Shown here piece after piece: positions 7,952-17,183 of a stretch of DNA of 64,000 bases (within the stretch, counting starts at the first letter, position 1; each line of letters starts with the position of its first letter). The stretch covers positions 124,001-188,000 of the forward strand of contig MNVE01000002.1 in NCBI GenBank assembly GCA_001871475.1, given 5' to 3'. The stretch is from Candidatus Micrarchaeota archaeon CG1_02_47_40. GTDB lineage: Archaea; Micrarchaeota; Micrarchaeia; Anstonellales; CG1-02-47-40. Below the pieces are notes generated by a model, which did no database searches, was not told where the DNA came from, and saw only the letters and a program-made list of their open reading frames with translations. A program made the translations under genes and the position numbers.

Positions 7952-9463
7952 TCATTCTATGGTAAGCGCACGGTCAAAATTGCCGAGTTCTTTTATTTTT
8001 TGGTACTTTTCTTCGCTGAGTTGCTGGATTGATTGCGGCGGACCAGCAAGAACGCCTGCTCGTTTTAAATTTTCATAATCCACTGGTTTCTTGAGGTTGA
8101 AATGCCATCTAAATATAATCACCAACGTTGGTTTTTTTGTCATTTCTTTTATTTCTGCAAATGAATATACTGTTCTCTTTCCAACCTGTTTTTGCACTTG
8201 GGAAGAATCTGTCTGTCGTGAGTATGCCTTTTCCACGCTTCCAACACACGTTATTTGGCTGCGTCCTCCGGACAGATAAAAAAGCAAGACATCTCCAGGC
8301 TTCAGCCTAAGAGTTATTGCATTTGAGAGATAAGCTTTCGTAATGCTGTTGCCTTCAATAATCATTTCACCTTGGTATTCCATTAACTTTGGAGTTCTTG
8401 GTTGCTCAATAAACAAACGTTCATGAAATTGTGGTTGGATTGGTATTAGGAATTTGTTTACTTTGGTGCCGTCATAGAGGGCAGGATAAAATAGCTTATC
8501 CATCGAAACTGACTCCAGCGTTTCCTGCTCCTTCCCTTCTGGATAAATCCTCTTGTAGAAAACTCCATCTCCATATTTTTTTGTTTTTCCAATGCAGTAA
8601 AATCCATAATCTTGTATCAGATTTACAAGCCGGTCTTGCTCTGTGACAAAGTGAGTCAAATATAAATCGCGCACTCCGTTTTTTAGCGCAAACTCAAAAG
8701 CCATTTTAAGGAAGAGTTCGCCGATTTTTTGCCCCTGCGCTTCGCTCTTAAGCAGGCAAATCTTAAGCCTTTTTTTAGGCTCAACAGTTTCGTTCTGAAG
8801 TTCCAGGGCATCTTCTTCCAGCTTGTATGTCATTATGGCTCTGAGCTTCATTTCTGAATCGTGGTATACCCATGCTTTTCTGCCCTTTCTTGAGATTTTT
8901 TTGAACCACTCATCAAAATCATAATACTCTTTTCTTAATGTGCCAAGGATAGGCTCGTTGATATCTATCATGCTTATTGGTATTTCCTGAAGAGCAGGCG
9001 GCGCAGCTGGTCTAGTGCCATCGGGATAAAGTCGTCTGAAAAGGTCAAGTGCGTCATCAATTTCCAGAACTCGGTCAGAGAGGTCTACCTTAGCGGCTTT
9101 CTTGATTATTTCTACGTCGTTTGTAATAAAATAGTCAATCGCATTGCGATAAACCGAATAAAGAAGAGCGTTGTCGGTTTGTTCATTCTCGTTTTTTGGT
9201 GCTCCTATTTTTGAGTCAAATTCCGTGTCTTTACCAAATGCATAAGTCGGACCTTCAAGGGTTGGATATGCAGTTATTTTGGATAGATTTATTTCTCTTC
9301 TTTCTTCATTAGCGTCCGTTTTTACTTCATTAAGTGATTCAGGATGCACAAGTATCTGGATAGCATTTTCCCTAAGCTTTTTTTCAAGCTGTTGGAGGTT
9401 TTCCGGGAGAACAGAATGCCCTTCCCGATAGATGAAGATATTTGTGTCTACGAGTACTCTCAT
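7952..9463 (-). CDS. Fusion protein: N-terminal PIN nuclease-like, central GNAT acetyltransferase-like, C-terminal ASCH/EVE-like domain
   Basis: MRVLVDTNIFIY...FITNDVEIIKKA (PIN-like acidic positions); KICLLKSEAQGQKIGELFLKMAFEFALKNG...LIQDYGFYCIGKTKKYG (GNAT-like); FLIPIQPQFHERLF...LKPGDVLLFYLSGGRSQITCVGSVEKAY (PUA-fold-like). Confidence 0.75.
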   Translation of the reverse strand: MRVLVDTNIFIYREGHSVLPENLQQLEKKLRENAIQILVHPESLNEVKTDANEERREINLSKITAYPTLEGPTYAFGKDTEFDSKIGAPKNENEQTDNALLYSVYRNAIDYFITNDVEIIKKAAKVDLSDRVLEIDDALDLFRRLYPDGTRPAAPPALQEIPISMIDINEPILGTLRKEYYDFDEWFKKISRKGRKAWVYHDSEMKLRAIMTYKLEEDALELQNETVEPKKRLKICLLKSEAQGQKIGELFLKMAFEFALKNGVRDLYLTHFVTEQDRLVNLIQDYGFYCIGKTKKYGDGVFYKRIYPEGKEQETLESVSMDKLFYPALYDGTKVNKFLIPIQPQFHERLFIEQPRTPKLMEYQGEMIIEGNSITKAYLSNAITLRLKPGDVLLFYLSGGRSQITCVGSVEKAYSRQTDSSQVQKQVGKRTVYSFAEIKEMTKKPTLVIIFRWHFNLKKPVDYENLKRAGVLAGPPQSIQQLSEEKYQKIKELGNFDRALTIE

Positions 9464-9487
9464 ACTTTTTAATCGGGATTTTGCCCC

Positions 9488-9518
9488 TTTAAATGCTTCT
9501 TAGGGGGTAGAAGTCCGA
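9488..9518 (-). promoter_or_regulatory. Upstream element of the PIN-GNAT-ASCH gene, shared with dam
   Basis: Minus strand TCGGACTTCTACCCCCTAAGAAGC-ATTTAAA. Confidence 0.55.
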
Positions 9519-9532
9519 TGGGGTGAGGCTTA

Positions 9533-10441
9533 CTACTCTCCTGTCTTTATTTCACTCCAAACAAGGTAATGGTCAGATATTGAAGAGTTTATCCCGTCTG
9601 AAAAGACTCCTGATGCAATATATTCGTTTTTCATGTCAGAATTGAAAATCATCCTGTCATATGTACAGTTGGTATTTCCTGTCGTGGTGTCAGTGCCGGT
9701 TTTTAAAGCCCAGAACCAACTCCCCTTGAAATCAGTTTTATTTGTATAATAATTGCAATCTGCATTCAAATCGCCAAGAACCACCAAGTTTCCTGACATA
9801 TTTGATGCGAGGGCATTCAGCGCCGACATCTCTTTTGGTGCGTCATCAGGCTTCGCATGTTCTACCAAAGCGGTGAACGTATAATTGCCGCGTTTGAAGG
9901 TAATTTGGAATGGCGGGCGCTCCCAGCGGTCTTGGATATCCGGATTGTAGTCTTTCATGCTCACTATACTTACTTTTTTGTAGATAACCCCATATTGCTC
10001 CTTGCTGGAGCTTCTGCCGGCTCTGGAAGAATTGAGACAGTTGTAACCCTCCATCAAAGCGCAGAGTTTGGGGAATGCCGTCCCGCTTGAGTCGCGTATT
10101 TCTTCTATGAATGTGATGTCATACTGCCGCATGGTGTCTGCATAAAAAGCCATAAGAGTTGCATTTTGCGCTTTCTTCTCTCCAAAAATCTGTAAATTCC
10201 AAGAGGCAATCTTAAGCGTTTCATTATTGCTAATTTTGGATTGAGCGGATACATTTGTTTTGGAATAGTTTGTTTGATTGGTTAATGGTTTTATACTCGG
10301 TGTTGCTGGCGGAGCAGATACGTTTAAGTTGGATGAATTTACGTTTGATGCTGTCGGTTCTACGCTCGAAGTTTGAGAGGCACAGCCAAAAATAAGCAAG
10401 CTTAACAGAATTGCGGAAATAAAAAGGAATCCTCTTTCCAT
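9533..10441 (-). CDS. Secreted lipoprotein of the endonuclease/exonuclease/phosphatase (DNase I-like) superfamily
   Basis: Lipobox LLIFGCAS; LKIASWNLQIFGEKK, VVLGDLNADCNYY, SDHYLVWSEI motifs. Confidence 0.85.
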   Translation of the reverse strand: MERGFLFISAILLSLLIFGCASQTSSVEPTASNVNSSNLNVSAPPATPSIKPLTNQTNYSKTNVSAQSKISNNETLKIASWNLQIFGEKKAQNATLMAFYADTMRQYDITFIEEIRDSSGTAFPKLCALMEGYNCLNSSRAGRSSSKEQYGVIYKKVSIVSMKDYNPDIQDRWERPPFQITFKRGNYTFTALVEHAKPDDAPKEMSALNALASNMSGNLVVLGDLNADCNYYTNKTDFKGSWFWALKTGTDTTTGNTNCTYDRMIFNSDMKNEYIASGVFSDGINSSISDHYLVWSEIKTGE

Positions 10442-10500
10442 ACGTTATGGTTTTCCCTATAAGCTTTTTAGGGTAATGCCGAGCAGAGAGGCATCACTCT

Positions 10501-11697
10501 CTACTTTTTCCTCATCCTCCTAACCCCAACTATCACCGCAATCACAACCGCCACCGCTCCCACATACCAATACTCAAGCAGTTTCTCCTCAAGGCTTTTC
10601 TGTTCTACCGAAAGGGAGAAATCAGCCGAGTCTGAAAATTTCTTCCCATCCGCATCCTCAAAATCAACAAGCAGGCTTGCAAGCTGCTGCCCAACCGTCC
10701 CGTCCTTATCCACGTGCACTAAATAAGCCAGTTTCACGGTTTCCCCTGCCCGCAAAGATTCCACATACCTTACAGTCCCATCCGTGCTGAAGGGGAAAAG
10801 AGGTTTAATCCTAACCTTCAAATTGCGCGCCTCACCATACCCAACATTCGTCAGCAATAACTCTACCTCCTTATCTTCCCCGCTTGCAAGCACCACTCCC
10901 TCCTCAAGAGAAGCTGAAAAGTCCGCCTTCTCCTTTACCGGAAGCTCAAATGAAAAGGAGGCAGTTTGCGCATCCCCCTCCTCGCTTGCATATTTCAGCG
11001 TGGCAGAAAGGCGGTAGTTTCCTGGCTTTATGCTTTTTGGAACCTCAAGCACAAAAGTGGCAGAAGCGCTTGCACGGGGCTGTATTTGCCCTAAAACCTG
11101 CTCCTCTCCAGCCCACTTCACCTCAATCCCATTTGAAGCCGAAAGAACAGCAACTGCAGACTCAATCCTGCTGCTTCCATTATTATGGAATTTTAACGTA
11201 ATAGCCGCAGTATCCCCCGGATAAATATCAACAGGGGAAGAGGAAACAACCGAAGCAATCACCGAAGGCGCCCCCCCAACGCGCACATTAATCACATTGC
11301 TCTCTGAAAATTTGGAAAATCTCTTCTCATAGCCGGCAACCGCCGTTATCTGGTAAGTTCCGCTTTGCGCAAGCGAATCCACCGGCAGCAGGAAAGTGAA
11401 AGTGCCCTTCTCCGCAGTATCATTGAAGCACAATCCATCCACATACTGCGTATCCGGACCCTGCACTGAAAAAGGGTTTGAAGCTGAAAGCTGAACCGAA
11501 ATTCTTTCCGCGCAATTATCCCACTCCACGCTCTTATACTTCAAAGTCAATGCAACCGTATGCCCTGGCTGTGCAGGCGTTTCGCTAACGGAATAATCAC
11601 TAAGCTGTAATTTAGGGTTTATGGAAGCAAAAGAAACAGAGCAGAGCATAACCAATGCGAACATTCCAATCAATATTTTTCCAATTCCGTTTTTCAT
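10501..11697 (-). CDS. COG1361-like extracellular protein with CARDB/NEW3-like repeats and C-terminal TM
   Basis: Signal peptide, repeated Ig-like domains, C-terminal VGAVAVVIAVIVGVRRMRKK anchor; adjacent to an ABC-2 exporter. Confidence 0.7.
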   Translation of the reverse strand: MKNGIGKILIGMFALVMLCSVSFASINPKLQLSDYSVSETPAQPGHTVALTLKYKSVEWDNCAERISVQLSASNPFSVQGPDTQYVDGLCFNDTAEKGTFTFLLPVDSLAQSGTYQITAVAGYEKRFSKFSESNVINVRVGGAPSVIASVVSSSPVDIYPGDTAAITLKFHNNGSSRIESAVAVLSASNGIEVKWAGEEQVLGQIQPRASASATFVLEVPKSIKPGNYRLSATLKYASEEGDAQTASFSFELPVKEKADFSASLEEGVVLASGEDKEVELLLTNVGYGEARNLKVRIKPLFPFSTDGTVRYVESLRAGETVKLAYLVHVDKDGTVGQQLASLLVDFEDADGKKFSDSADFSLSVEQKSLEEKLLEYWYVGAVAVVIAVIVGVRRMRKK

Positions 11698-11708
11698 ATA
11701 AAACACCT

Positions 11709-13370
11709 CTATAAAAGCTCCCTCTTGAACAGAAGGATGCTCAAAGCAATAGTAAGCATAGCGAATGCCAGCAGAAATAAAATATCCGGCATCACCATCC
11801 CAAGCTCAAATCCCTTTATCATAACCCCCCGCATTGCGTCAGCGGCATAAGTTATCGGAAGCGCCTTTGCAAGCCCCTGGAGTGCCTGCGGCATGGTTTC
11901 AATAGGCAGGAACACCCCTGCCAGGAACATCGTCGGCAAAGTCACAATCATCCCAATGGACATATACTGCTCCTGCGAGCGCGCAATCACCGACAAAATC
12001 ATTCCCATTCCAGTAGCGCCTGCTGAATAAATGGCAATTAAGAATAATATGGAAAGCACGCTTCCCTTTATCGTAACCCCGAAGAGGAGCATTGCTGCAA
12101 ACACTATCAGGCTTGAGCGGACGGATTCAAATATTATGTAAAAGAGAAGGGTGCCGGTAATAATTGTAATATTTGAGGTAGGCGTCAGGAAAACTCTTGT
12201 CAGCGAGCCGTCCCTTCTCTCCCCTGCGACCGCCCTTCCCATTCCCATCACAGCCCCCTGAAAGACTATGAGGGAAAGTATGTTCGGAATCAAAAAATCA
12301 AGCCCTGGCCTGCCGCTGCCATAAGGCTCTATCTCATTAAGGGAAAGCGGAGTTGAAGCTGCTTTTTGCGCCTCTTTCCCAACCTCTTCCATCTTCTTTC
12401 CCGCCGAATCCAATATCTCAAGCGAAACCGCAAGCTTCGCTCTGTCTCCTGCTGAAGCCGCCTTTAACTTCTGCGAGCCGGAGTAGATGCCTGCCGAATC
12501 AGAATAAAGGCGCGCATTCGCAGCCTTCAATCCCCCATACGCACCAATTTGCTGCATCACCGACTGCTGTGCGTCCCCTGCTGAAAGCGCGGTAAGCGAG
12601 GCAGTAACCTCATTATCAGACAGGCTGCTAAAGCTGTCCGCAATCTCATTTTGGTCTATTACATATCCGAGTGAATTCTCAAGGCTCAAAAGAGTGGAGG
12701 AAAGAGAAGTGTCCGTTTTTGAGTAGATTGATTTCGCGTCCGCGAAGTTATTTTCTATTTCAGCCAAAACCACCTCATCGCTCCGTGTTGCAGCCTTTCC
12801 AACTGCACTGCCAGCCTCTGCAACCATCCCCTCCGCCTGTCCTGCCCCAAGAGAAACTTCCGCAATCCTTTTCGCGGTTATCTGCCCTGAAAGCTGCTGT
12901 ATGAATATCTGCGTTGAGGCGCGCGTTGCCTGCGCAATTGTCGGGTCGGACTGGTCTATTATCACTGAAAGGGAGGCGGTTCTTCCCTCCTCAATATCCT
13001 TCCCGAAATCCGGCGGAATGATAAACAATATTTTTATCTCGCCTGAATCAATCAGCTTCCTCCCCTCATCCTGGCTGCCAAGCTGGCGCTTTATAGAAAA
13101 AAGCTCGTTTGCATAAAGTTGAGACGCCACCTCAAGCGAGGCAGGGGAATTGTCATAATCCACAAGCGCTGCCGGAATGTGCTTTGGCGCCTCTCCCGAA
13201 GTATAGCCGAATATGGTTATCATCACAAGGGGGAAGAGAAGGAGCATCACAAGGCGCAGCTTGTCCCTTTTCAGCACCATCCAGTTCTTTTTTACAATGG
13301 CGCCTATCTTATTCAAATCAAGCATCTTCTCTACGGAGCCGTTTCCATTCCTGCTGCCTGCCATAATCAA
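11709..13370 (-). CDS. ABC-2 type transporter permease
   Basis: N-terminal TM followed by large extracytoplasmic domain, then VAGERRDGSLTRVFLTPTSN...LPTMFLAGVFLPIETMPQALQGLAKALPITYAADAMRGV. Confidence 0.9.
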   Translation of the reverse strand: MIMAGSRNGNGSVEKMLDLNKIGAIVKKNWMVLKRDKLRLVMLLLFPLVMITIFGYTSGEAPKHIPAALVDYDNSPASLEVASQLYANELFSIKRQLGSQDEGRKLIDSGEIKILFIIPPDFGKDIEEGRTASLSVIIDQSDPTIAQATRASTQIFIQQLSGQITAKRIAEVSLGAGQAEGMVAEAGSAVGKAATRSDEVVLAEIENNFADAKSIYSKTDTSLSSTLLSLENSLGYVIDQNEIADSFSSLSDNEVTASLTALSAGDAQQSVMQQIGAYGGLKAANARLYSDSAGIYSGSQKLKAASAGDRAKLAVSLEILDSAGKKMEEVGKEAQKAASTPLSLNEIEPYGSGRPGLDFLIPNILSLIVFQGAVMGMGRAVAGERRDGSLTRVFLTPTSNITIITGTLLFYIIFESVRSSLIVFAAMLLFGVTIKGSVLSILFLIAIYSAGATGMGMILSVIARSQEQYMSIGMIVTLPTMFLAGVFLPIETMPQALQGLAKALPITYAADAMRGVMIKGFELGMVMPDILFLLAFAMLTIALSILLFKRELL

Positions 13371-14321
13371 TCAGCCCCTCGCATCCTTCTTTGTGAGATT
13401 TATGAAAACATCCTCAAGCGAAGGCTCCCTCGTTCTCATTTCCTTTACCTCTACTCTTTTTCTTGCAAAGAAATTTGACGTGCGGTGCAGCACATCCCCG
13501 TGCACGCTTGGCACCGAAAGCTCAATCACTTTCCCATCCATCTTCATTTCCTTTGCCCCAACCAGCTCCTTCAGCTCCGAAAGCACTTTTCCCTCGTGCC
13601 TGCCAAGCTCAAGCTCTATCTTGTGCATTCCTCCGTATTTGTGCTTGAGTTCTTCGGGAGTCCCTTCGGCTATTATCTTCCCCTTGTCCATAATGGCAAT
13701 CCTCTCGCACAATTTATCCGCCTCTTCCATGTCGTGCGTGGTATACACAATCGTAATTCCCGATTCATTGAGCTTTTTTGTCAGCTCGCGCAGTGCAATT
13801 CTGCTCTGCGGGTCAAGCCCGGTGGTGGGCTCGTCCATGAACACAATCTCCGGCGTGTGCAGCAATCCTGCCGCCACCGAAAGCCTCTGCTTCATCCCCC
13901 CGGAATACCCCTCCGAAGGGAGGTTGCGATGCTCGTACAATCCTACAATCTTAAGAAGCTCCTCCCCCCTTTTCTTCAGCCCTGCATCACTCATCCCAAA
14001 GAGCTTTCCAATATACCATAAGTTTTCGGTTGCAGTCAGCTCCCCGAAAAGCGCAAACTCCTGGGGCACAACCCCAATCCTGCTGCGCACGAATTCAGGC
14101 TCTCCCTTCAAATCAAAGCCCGCGACTTTCGCCTCCCCTGCATTAGGAGTCAGGAGGGTGGTAAGCATCTTTATCGTGGTTGTCTTTCCCGCCCCGTTGG
14201 GACCCAAAAAGCCGAAAAGCTCGCCCTTTTTTATCTTGAGATTTATGGAATCCACTGCCTTAAACTCTCCGAACTTCTTTGTCAGCCCTTCGCACTCTAT
14301 CGCGTAATCCGCCCCTTTCAT
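13371..14321 (-). CDS. ABC transporter ATP-binding protein
   Basis: Walker A GPNGAGKTTTIKML, signature YSGGMKQRLSVAAGLLHTPEIVFMDEPTTGLDP. Confidence 0.95.
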   Translation of the reverse strand: MKGADYAIECEGLTKKFGEFKAVDSINLKIKKGELFGFLGPNGAGKTTTIKMLTTLLTPNAGEAKVAGFDLKGEPEFVRSRIGVVPQEFALFGELTATENLWYIGKLFGMSDAGLKKRGEELLKIVGLYEHRNLPSEGYSGGMKQRLSVAAGLLHTPEIVFMDEPTTGLDPQSRIALRELTKKLNESGITIVYTTHDMEEADKLCERIAIMDKGKIIAEGTPEELKHKYGGMHKIELELGRHEGKVLSELKELVGAKEMKMDGKVIELSVPSVHGDVLHRTSNFFARKRVEVKEMRTREPSLEDVFINLTKKDARG

Positions 14322-14329
14322 AAACTCAC

Positions 14330-14365
14330 ATACTCCATTTATTGGAGTATTCCATTTATTGGAAT
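14330..14365. promoter_or_regulatory. Tandem palindromic operator in the ABC transporter/PadR divergent promoter
   Basis: ATACTCCATTTATTGGAGTAT (14330-14350) overlapping ATTCCATTTATTGGAAT (14349-14365), followed by TATATAAAG from 14369. Confidence 0.8.
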
Positions 14366-14398
14366 AAGTATATAAAGCTTGCGCACGAAACTCTTCTC

Positions 14399-14752
14399 AT
14401 GGCGCCAGCCAGCGACGCAAAGCTCTGCCACGAAGAGATGAAAAGGAAGCACGGGCCCCGCTTTCTGGGGCTGTTCCTAATCTGGATGCTGAAGCGAAAG
14501 CCCCTCTATGGATATTCCATCATAGAGCAGATACGAGGGCTTGGGCTGATTCCGGTGCGCGCCTCCACCATCTACATGGTGCTTTCCAAGCTTGAGAAGG
14601 CGGGTTTTGTGAAAAGCTCACGCAAGGAAGTGAAAAAAAGGGTGCGCAGGGTATATTTTGCCACTCCAAAAGGGAAGCAGGCGTTTGAGAAGGTGAAAAA
14701 GAACAAGATAAAGGGCGCAGTGCGCGAATTCCTGAAGGCTCTGCTGGAATGA
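14399..14752 (+). CDS. PadR-family transcriptional regulator
   Basis: LFLIWMLKRKPLYGYSIIEQIRGLGLIPVRASTIYMVLSKLEKAGFVKSS; ATG at 14399 is preferred over the TTG at 14342, which lies in the operator. Confidence 0.85.
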   Translation: MAPASDAKLCHEEMKRKHGPRFLGLFLIWMLKRKPLYGYSIIEQIRGLGLIPVRASTIYMVLSKLEKAGFVKSSRKEVKKRVRRVYFATPKGKQAFEKVKKNKIKGAVREFLKALLE

Positions 14753-14818
14753 GAAACGTTTTTTAATCCTCCACGCATTCACATATCCAAATATTAAGAA
14801 AATAGGAGGCGGTTAGTA

Positions 14819-15034
14819 ATGGCAAAAGCAAAAGAAGTGCAATGCTGTGTCGGCGGAATGGGAAAGGGCTGCAAACTCGCGATGGGGCTTTTCATGCTCG
14901 TGGCAGGGCTTGCATTCATTGCCGCCGAGTTTGGAATGCTGAAGGGCGGCGCGCTCATAGGGGGGATTCTCCTTGCGCTTTTCGGAGGATGCAAGCTTAT
15001 GCACGTGCTTGGAATGTGCTGCAAGTGCAAGTAA
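14819..15034 (+). CDS. Small membrane protein
   Basis: 71 aa, two hydrophobic segments, Cys-containing termini. Confidence 0.6.
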   Translation: MAKAKEVQCCVGGMGKGCKLAMGLFMLVAGLAFIAAEFGMLKGGALIGGILLALFGGCKLMHVLGMCCKCK

Positions 15035-15053
15035 GTTTTAGATAAACTAAGCG

Positions 15054-17183
15054 ATGGTTCGCTTGATACGACAGTTTCTGCCGGTATTTGCCGTTGTTCT
15101 TCTTTTTGCATTCAGCGGATGCGCCCAGCAGGGGAATACGGAAGAGCATCCCTTTGGCGGAAAGCCAGGCGGAGCTGAACAGGCATTTGCAAACGGTTCA
15201 AGCAATCAATTCCCTCCATCGCAAAACCAGTTTCCGCCTTCGCAGAATCAGCCATCCCAGCAAAATCAGCCTCCCCCGAATCAGTTTCCTCCTTCTCAAA
15301 ATCAATTGCCCCCCTCTCAAAACCAGTTTCCTCCTCAAAATCAAAACAATCCTCCTTCGCTGCAGGAGCAGGTTCTCCGCTTCGTGAATCCGAATGCTTC
15401 TCTACCCTCACCTCCAGAGGGCTTTCCAGAAAGCAAGCTCATTACAAAGATGCTCGGGGATGTGGAGATAAAATATTTCACAACTGCAATCACGCGCGGC
15501 TTGATGGAAAGCGGAACGGATTATTTCATAACAATCAAGAATACCGGCGCGAATACGCAAACCGTTTCCATCACGAATTACGGAGAGCTTAGGGAAAAAT
15601 TCGTCCCGGCATGGAATTTGCACTTCTTCTCTCTTCAGAACTCACCCATACAATTACTCGCGGGAGAGGAAAAAAAGCTCTGGTATTTCGCCTCCCTTGA
15701 TAAAACAGGAAATTTCACGGTGAATTTCACCATCTGGCTTGGCAGCCAGGAAAACCCTACTGCCGAAATAACCCTTCCGGTTGTTTTTGCAAGCACGGAA
15801 GAGCGCTTTTGGGGAATGGATACAAGCTACATATACGGAACAATAAAAGATGAAGAAGGCAATCCCATCCCAAATGCAAGGGCAATTGCGATAACCGGCT
15901 GCGGAAGGGCGAATTTTGAAGGGGAAAGCGATGCGAAAGGAGAATATTTCATACCTCTGCCGGGGATGGAGGATATAGACGCAATCTACCTTGGAAGGGA
16001 GCTTGCCTGCGATTCAAAAGATTACTGGGTTTCGCTTGAGGAGGAAGGGTATGAGTACTATTATTACAATAGCATTTCCCCATCAAGAGGCAAACCGTCA
16101 AATTTAAACATTACTTTAAAGAAGAAAGGGGAAAGCCTGAATTACTCTTTAGAATGGGAGAAGCAAGTTTCAGACAATTACGGCTTTTTCTGGGTGAAGC
16201 CGTCCGAGGACTGGAGCGTTTTCGCGGCAGTGCAGGGAAAACACCCGCCGATGCTTGGAAAGCCGACCAACTTCTACCTCCTTGACGCGCAGGGAAATAT
16301 TCTCTGGAAGCAGCCGACAGAAGACGAGTGCTGGAGCATTGACATAAAAAAGGACGGAAGCGAAGCGGTTGCCGGCTGCCATGACGGGAAAGTTTATGCA
16401 GTAAATAAAGAGGGAAGCCTTCTCTGGAGCTTTGATACTGGCGGAATGGTCAGAAGCGCGTGCTTCTCGCAGGACGGGAGCAAAATACTTTCAGGCGCAA
16501 TGAACCCCCTTTACTTATTCAATTCCATTACTGGAACAAGGCAGGAAATCAGCTGGAACGGGGACTGGCTGCGAAACTGCGCATTTTACCCTGACGGCTC
16601 GGGCTTTGTAGTTGGCTCAAGGGAAACGGCAGGCTTTGACTCTTCAGGGAAAGAACTGTGGCGCAATATAATAGGTGAATTTCCAATGTTTCTTGGAGTA
16701 GATAATGAAAAGAATACTTATGCCACCGGAAAGGTGCGCACCTTCTTTTCCTTCAATTCTTCCGGGGGATTGCGCTGGAAGCATAAAATCAACGAACCAT
16801 CAGCAACAGCAGGCGCCCTAACCCCTGATGGAAATAGAATTACGCTTGGCAGCGTAGGGGGAAGCGTATACCTATACAATAAGGAAGGAACTCTCCTTTG
16901 GAGAAGGGGCACGATGGAAGTAGGCAATCCCGGCGCAGTTGGGCACAACGCAATGGCAATTTCGCAAGATGGCAAAATAATACTCGCAGGCACGGCTCCC
17001 AGCAACTGCATCATTGCATACAACGAGAATGGCACACAAATATGGAAGAACTGCCTTTCACCCGATGCCTCCAACCCGGAGCTTCTCCTCGGAGTCAACA
17101 ACCTCCAAATCTCAAAAGACAAGAAAAAGATAATTGCCTCTTACGGGGACAATTACATAAGAATGTTCAAACTGGATGAATAA
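15054..17183 (+). CDS. Surface lipoprotein with Q/N/P-rich linker and PQQ-like beta-propeller
   Basis: Lipobox FAFSGCAQ; NQFPPSQ repeats; propeller blades (GSLLWSFDTGG, GNILWKQP, GTLLWRRG). Confidence 0.75.
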   Translation: MVRLIRQFLPVFAVVLLFAFSGCAQQGNTEEHPFGGKPGGAEQAFANGSSNQFPPSQNQFPPSQNQPSQQNQPPPNQFPPSQNQLPPSQNQFPPQNQNNPPSLQEQVLRFVNPNASLPSPPEGFPESKLITKMLGDVEIKYFTTAITRGLMESGTDYFITIKNTGANTQTVSITNYGELREKFVPAWNLHFFSLQNSPIQLLAGEEKKLWYFASLDKTGNFTVNFTIWLGSQENPTAEITLPVVFASTEERFWGMDTSYIYGTIKDEEGNPIPNARAIAITGCGRANFEGESDAKGEYFIPLPGMEDIDAIYLGRELACDSKDYWVSLEEEGYEYYYYNSISPSRGKPSNLNITLKKKGESLNYSLEWEKQVSDNYGFFWVKPSEDWSVFAAVQGKHPPMLGKPTNFYLLDAQGNILWKQPTEDECWSIDIKKDGSEAVAGCHDGKVYAVNKEGSLLWSFDTGGMVRSACFSQDGSKILSGAMNPLYLFNSITGTRQEISWNGDWLRNCAFYPDGSGFVVGSRETAGFDSSGKELWRNIIGEFPMFLGVDNEKNTYATGKVRTFFSFNSSGGLRWKHKINEPSATAGALTPDGNRITLGSVGGSVYLYNKEGTLLWRRGTMEVGNPGAVGHNAMAISQDGKIILAGTAPSNCIIAYNENGTQIWKNCLSPDASNPELLLGVNNLQISKDKKKIIASYGDNYIRMFKLDE
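15204..15359 (+). repeat. In-frame NQFPPSQ-type tandem repeat (Pro/Gln/Asn-rich linker)
   Basis: NQFPPSQNQFPPSQNQPSQQNQPPPNQFPPSQNQLPPSQNQFPPQ. Confidence 0.85.

Noticed and set aside
15204-15359. Possible CRISPR-like short repeats
   Set aside because: The repeats are in-frame NQFPPSQ codons within a lipoprotein with no unique spacers; no CRISPR array or cas gene was seen in the window.
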